Of a stretch of DNA of 6,565 nt, positions 4,110-6,565 are shown piece by piece (the first letter of the stretch is position 1; every line of letters begins with the position of its first letter). Origin of the DNA: Bacillota bacterium (GTDB taxonomy: Bacteria; Bacillota; Clostridia; Oscillospirales; Ruminococcaceae). The notes beneath the pieces were generated by a model. It worked only from the letters and a program-made list of their open reading frames with translations. It ran no database searches and was not told the DNA's origin. The position numbers and the translations under genes are program-made. The stretch lies in NCBI GenBank assembly GCA_023457175.1, contig JAEWMM010000043.1:1-6565 (forward strand), read 5' to 3'.

Positions 4110-5735
4110 ATGCTGGAAAATAATCAGGCTGCGCCGGTCTGTGTCGCAGAGCCCACCGGCGCTCAGGCCGAAAAGAGCAAGGAGATTGCGCATTTTACCA
4201 AAAAAAGGCCGAAAAAGAAAATCTGGATTATGGCGATTGTCGTACTGCTGGCCGCCGCGTTGGCGCTCAAGCTGTTTCTGCCCAAGGATACACGGCCGGT
4301 CGTCTCGACGAGCCCCGTTTCAAGGGGCAGCCTTGAAAACCGCATCACGCTCAACGGCACGGTGGAAAGCGACGCCGCTTCCCGCATTTATTCGACCGAG
4401 ACCGGGTTGATCACCGCCGTTAACGTCAAGGTGGGCGATCAGGTGGTCGCCGGCGATATTCTCTGCCAGCTCGACACCACCGATCTGGAGCGATCGATCA
4501 GAGTTCAGCAGCTGGCGATTAACAACGCCGTCAAAAAAGCTGAGCTGACGCTTGCCGAAAGCCAGGCCGACTACCAGAACCTGCTCGACGACCTGCAAAC
4601 CGATAAATATGCCGAGCTGATCAGCGCGCAGCAGACGCTCAACTACGCCCAAAGAGAATACACCGACGCGCGGCGGGCGCTTGACGAGCATAAGGATGAG
4701 CAGGAATATGCCGACGAGCAGATGAACAAGTTTGAACGCGCGCTGAATCTGACGCGAATAGAGCTCTCCCGCGCGAAAAAGGCCTATAACGACGCGCTGA
4801 AATCCGGCGTTGGCGTCCCGGAGGCCAACGCCGCCCTACAGGAAAAGGAGCTTGCCTACGACGCCGCCTACAAAGCGTGGGACGACGCCAACGACGAATA
4901 CGGCGACGATATCACCGTTTACAGCAAGGAGTACCGCCTCGCGCGCCTAAAATATAACGACGCGCTCGAAAATAAGGAGACGGTGGAGCGCAATGCCACC
5001 CGCCGCCTTGTGTCGTTAAAAAACGCCATTGAAATAAACGCCATTTCCGCCGACATGACCGGAGAGCAGCTGACGCTCGAAAAGCTCCAGCAGTCTCTGG
5101 CCGATTCCACCGTAAAATCTCCCATCACCGGCACCGTCACCGCGGTGTATGCCCTCGCGGGCATGCCCGGCAACGGCCTCTTGTTTGTAATTGAGAATAC
5201 CGAGCAGCTCGTGGTTAAAACCTCGGTGCGCGAATACGACGTCGCCGCGCTGCGCGAAGGTATGCCCGCCGTTATGAAGAGCGACGCCACCGGCGAACGC
5301 GAATTTAACGGCGAGGTGATGCGCATTGCGCCGGCCGCCGCAAAAACAGCCGACGGCAGCACCGCCGCAAAAAATGGCGGCACCGTCGAGTTTGAAGCCG
5401 AGGTCTCGCTGCCCGAGGCCGGCAGTTTGCTGCGCATCGGCATGAATGTGCGCCTGAATATCATTCTGGAAAAGAAGGACGATGTGCTCTCGGTGCCCTA
5501 TGACGCGGTAACCACCGACGAGAACGGCGGCGATGTCGTCTATGTCGCCCGCGCCGGTGAGGACGGCGGCTACACCGTGCAGGCGGTGCCGGTTGAAACC
5601 GGCATGGAAACCGACTTCGCTATTGAGGTCAACGCCGAAGCGCTGGCACAAGGCGACCTGATCATCACCGACCCCGGCAGCGTCGCCCCCGGCGACGCCA
5701 TCCGCCTCACGCCGGGCAGCACGGAGAATGTGTAA
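4110..5735 (+). CDS. HlyD/MacA-like adaptor (membrane fusion protein) of an ABC exporter
   Basis: Extracytoplasmic adaptor that couples a MacB-type ABC permease to substrate passage beyond the membrane. The 541 residues are arranged as: cytoplasmic tail ending in the basic KKRPKKK (31-37), one membrane helix (about 38-57), first half of the biotinyl-lipoyl-like domain (about 92-127, GLITAVNVKVGDQVVAGD), a charged heptad-rich coiled coil (about 128-332), second lipoyl half (STVKSPITGTVTAVYALAG, 333-351), beta-barrel (about 368-453) and a membrane-proximal domain to the end (SVPYDAV at 461-467). The coiled coil of about 200 residues is longer than the roughly 110 I expect for E. coli MacA. The start is ATG 4110, with AAAGGA (4097-4102) seven bases upstream. 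In-frame ATGs at 3948 and 4050 would add a non-homologous-looking Arg/Cys-rich extension without a good SD. Its TAA overlaps the next ATG by one base. Confidence 0.9.
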   Translation: MLENNQAAPVCVAEPTGAQAEKSKEIAHFTKKRPKKKIWIMAIVVLLAAALALKLFLPKDTRPVVSTSPVSRGSLENRITLNGTVESDAASRIYSTETGLITAVNVKVGDQVVAGDILCQLDTTDLERSIRVQQLAINNAVKKAELTLAESQADYQNLLDDLQTDKYAELISAQQTLNYAQREYTDARRALDEHKDEQEYADEQMNKFERALNLTRIELSRAKKAYNDALKSGVGVPEANAALQEKELAYDAAYKAWDDANDEYGDDITVYSKEYRLARLKYNDALENKETVERNATRRLVSLKNAIEINAISADMTGEQLTLEKLQQSLADSTVKSPITGTVTAVYALAGMPGNGLLFVIENTEQLVVKTSVREYDVAALREGMPAVMKSDATGEREFNGEVMRIAPAAAKTADGSTAAKNGGTVEFEAEVSLPEAGSLLRIGMNVRLNIILEKKDDVLSVPYDAVTTDENGGDVVYVARAGEDGGYTVQAVPVETGMETDFAIEVNAEALAQGDLIITDPGSVAPGDAIRLTPGSTENV

Positions 5736-6442
5736 TGGAGCAGAACCGTAACGTCATGATCGGTATGCAGGGCATCATCAAGCGCTTTTACATCGGTCGG
5801 CCCAACGAGCTGACCATCTTAAAGAACATAGATCTCACCGTGTACGAGGGGGAGTTTGTCTCGATTGTCGGCGCCTCCGGCTCGGGAAAATCGACGCTGA
5901 TGAACATTATCGGCGCGCTCGACCGTCCGACCGAGGGCAGCTACGACCTTGACGGCGTACCGATGCGGGACGTGCCGGACGACCGGCTTTCAGAGATCCG
6001 CAACCGCAAGATCGGCTTTGTGTTCCAGACCTTTAACCTGATACCGCGCACCAGCGCGCTCTCAAACGTTGAGCTGCCGATGCTCTACGGCGGCATGCCG
6101 CGCGCAAAGCGTCTGGCCCGCGCCAGAGAGCTGCTCTCACAGGTGGAAATGAGCGACCGCATGAAGCACATGCCCAGTGAGCTTTCGGGTGGGCAGAAGC
6201 AGCGCGTTGCCATTGCGCGCGCCATGGCAAACGACCCGGCCATCATTCTGGCCGACGAGCCGACCGGCGCGCTCGATTCCACGACCGGGCGGCTGGTGAT
6301 GGATATTTTCCACCGGCTGCACCGCGAGCAGGGCAAAACCATTGTTCTGATCACCCATAACCCCGAGCTGGCCGCCGAGACGCAGCGCATCATTACGCTC
6401 TCAGACGGTAAAGTCATCAGACAAGAACAGGGGGTGCGCTGA
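5735..6442 (+). CDS. MacB/LolD-type ABC transporter ATP-binding protein
   Basis: Nucleotide-binding subunit that powers the exporter by ATP hydrolysis on the cytoplasmic side. The 235 residues have the usual length and every ABC motif: Walker A GASGSGKST (46-54), Q-loop Q98 (FVFQTFNLIPRTSA), signature LSGGQKQR (150-157), Walker B IILADEP (170-176) with catalytic E175, D-loop GALD (178-181) and switch H208 (LITHNPELA). The FQ-x-FNL-(I/L)-P-x-x-(T/S)-A sequence and DEPTGALD are typical of the MacB/LolD/FtsE-type group (mechanotransmission-type exporters), often labelled lipoprotein, peptide or macrolide exporters. The start codon ATG overlaps the adaptor stop by one base, with GGAG at 5723-5726 as SD inside the adaptor gene, so the two are probably translationally coupled. 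Confidence 0.96.
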   Translation: MEQNRNVMIGMQGIIKRFYIGRPNELTILKNIDLTVYEGEFVSIVGASGSGKSTLMNIIGALDRPTEGSYDLDGVPMRDVPDDRLSEIRNRKIGFVFQTFNLIPRTSALSNVELPMLYGGMPRAKRLARARELLSQVEMSDRMKHMPSELSGGQKQRVAIARAMANDPAIILADEPTGALDSTTGRLVMDIFHRLHREQGKTIVLITHNPELAAETQRIITLSDGKVIRQEQGVR

Positions 6443-6443
6443 C

Positions 6444-6565
6444 ATGCTGTTACAGGAGAATATCCGCCTTGCCGTCAACGGGCTGTTAGCCAACAAAATG
6501 CGCGCGCTCTTAACCATGCTGGGCATCATCATCGGCATTTCGTCGGTCATCGCCATCGTCACGGT
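6444..6565 (+). CDS. MacB/FtsX-type ABC permease, N-terminal 40 residues (continues beyond window)
   Basis: The membrane subunit partner of the preceding ATPase. The start is ATG 6444, one base after the ATPase stop, with GGGGGTG (6430-6436) seven bases upstream. The visible residues begin with a short amphipathic stretch, MLLQENIRLAVNGLLANKMR, then run into the first membrane helix. The ENIR-x-A-x-x-x-L-x-x-N-K-x-R-x-x-L-T-x-L-G-I-x-I-G signature is characteristic of the MacB N-terminus and of the FtsX-like permease family. The large extracytoplasmic domain and the last three helices would lie beyond the window, so it cannot be told whether the protein is intact. Confidence 0.93.
   Translation, partial: MLLQENIRLAVNGLLANKMRALLTMLGIIIGISSVIAIVT

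Noticed and set aside
5016..5651. Long minus-strand open frame inside the adaptor gene
   Set aside because: It is a mirror of the GC-rich codons of the adaptor; its product is Gly/His/Arg-rich and shows no family motif or SD.

Overview
The window looks like chromosome from a moderately GC-rich member of the Clostridia, probably an uncultured gut Oscillospirales/Ruminococcaceae-type organism. The pointers are purine-rich Shine-Dalgarno (SD) sequences before most genes, a clostridial-style LuxS, a ferritin-like protein of a type common in spore formers, a membrane-anchored M23 peptidase and a MacAB-like exporter with no outer-membrane partner. This placement is inferred from protein style, not from a marker gene. 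No rRNA, tRNA, CRISPR array, insertion sequence or phage gene was found.

Layout. Positions 1-223 hold the 3' end of a cytidylate-kinase-like gene, followed by two tandem hairpin terminators; the second is a perfect 15-bp inverted repeat. luxS (491-952, minus strand) converges on that terminator. Divergent from luxS is a 98-residue protein of unknown function (1082-1378, plus). A 398-bp spacer follows with two good promoter-like sequences facing each other, an inverted repeat, and a minus-strand stretch with coding-like codon use. Then come a ferritin-like protein with a long Pro/Gln/Ala-rich N-terminal tail (1777-2505) and an M23/LytM-family endopeptidase anchored by one N-terminal membrane helix (2584-3633). 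The spacer 3634-4109 holds two further terminator-like structures, an AT-rich promoter and a roughly 190-nt leader. The last block is a tightly packed operon: HlyD/MacA-like adaptor (4110-5735), MacB/LolD-type ABC ATPase (5735-6442, 1-nt overlap) and the N-terminus of an FtsX/MacB-type permease (6444 to the window edge).

How the genes work together. The three exporter genes should form one complex: permease dimer, ATPase dimer and adaptor, moving a peptide, drug or lipid-like substrate away from the membrane. The M23 peptidase just upstream has its own terminators and is probably a separate unit. LuxS belongs to the activated methyl cycle and makes the AI-2 precursor; nothing beside it links it to the other genes. 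The ferritin-like and small unknown proteins share a low-complexity polar N-terminal tail, but no functional link is proven.

No clearly new multi-gene system is visible. The parts most worth a second look are the ferritin-like protein with Lys in place of a metal-ligand Glu, the spacer with opposed promoters at 1379-1776, and the adaptor leader with alternately pairing segments.
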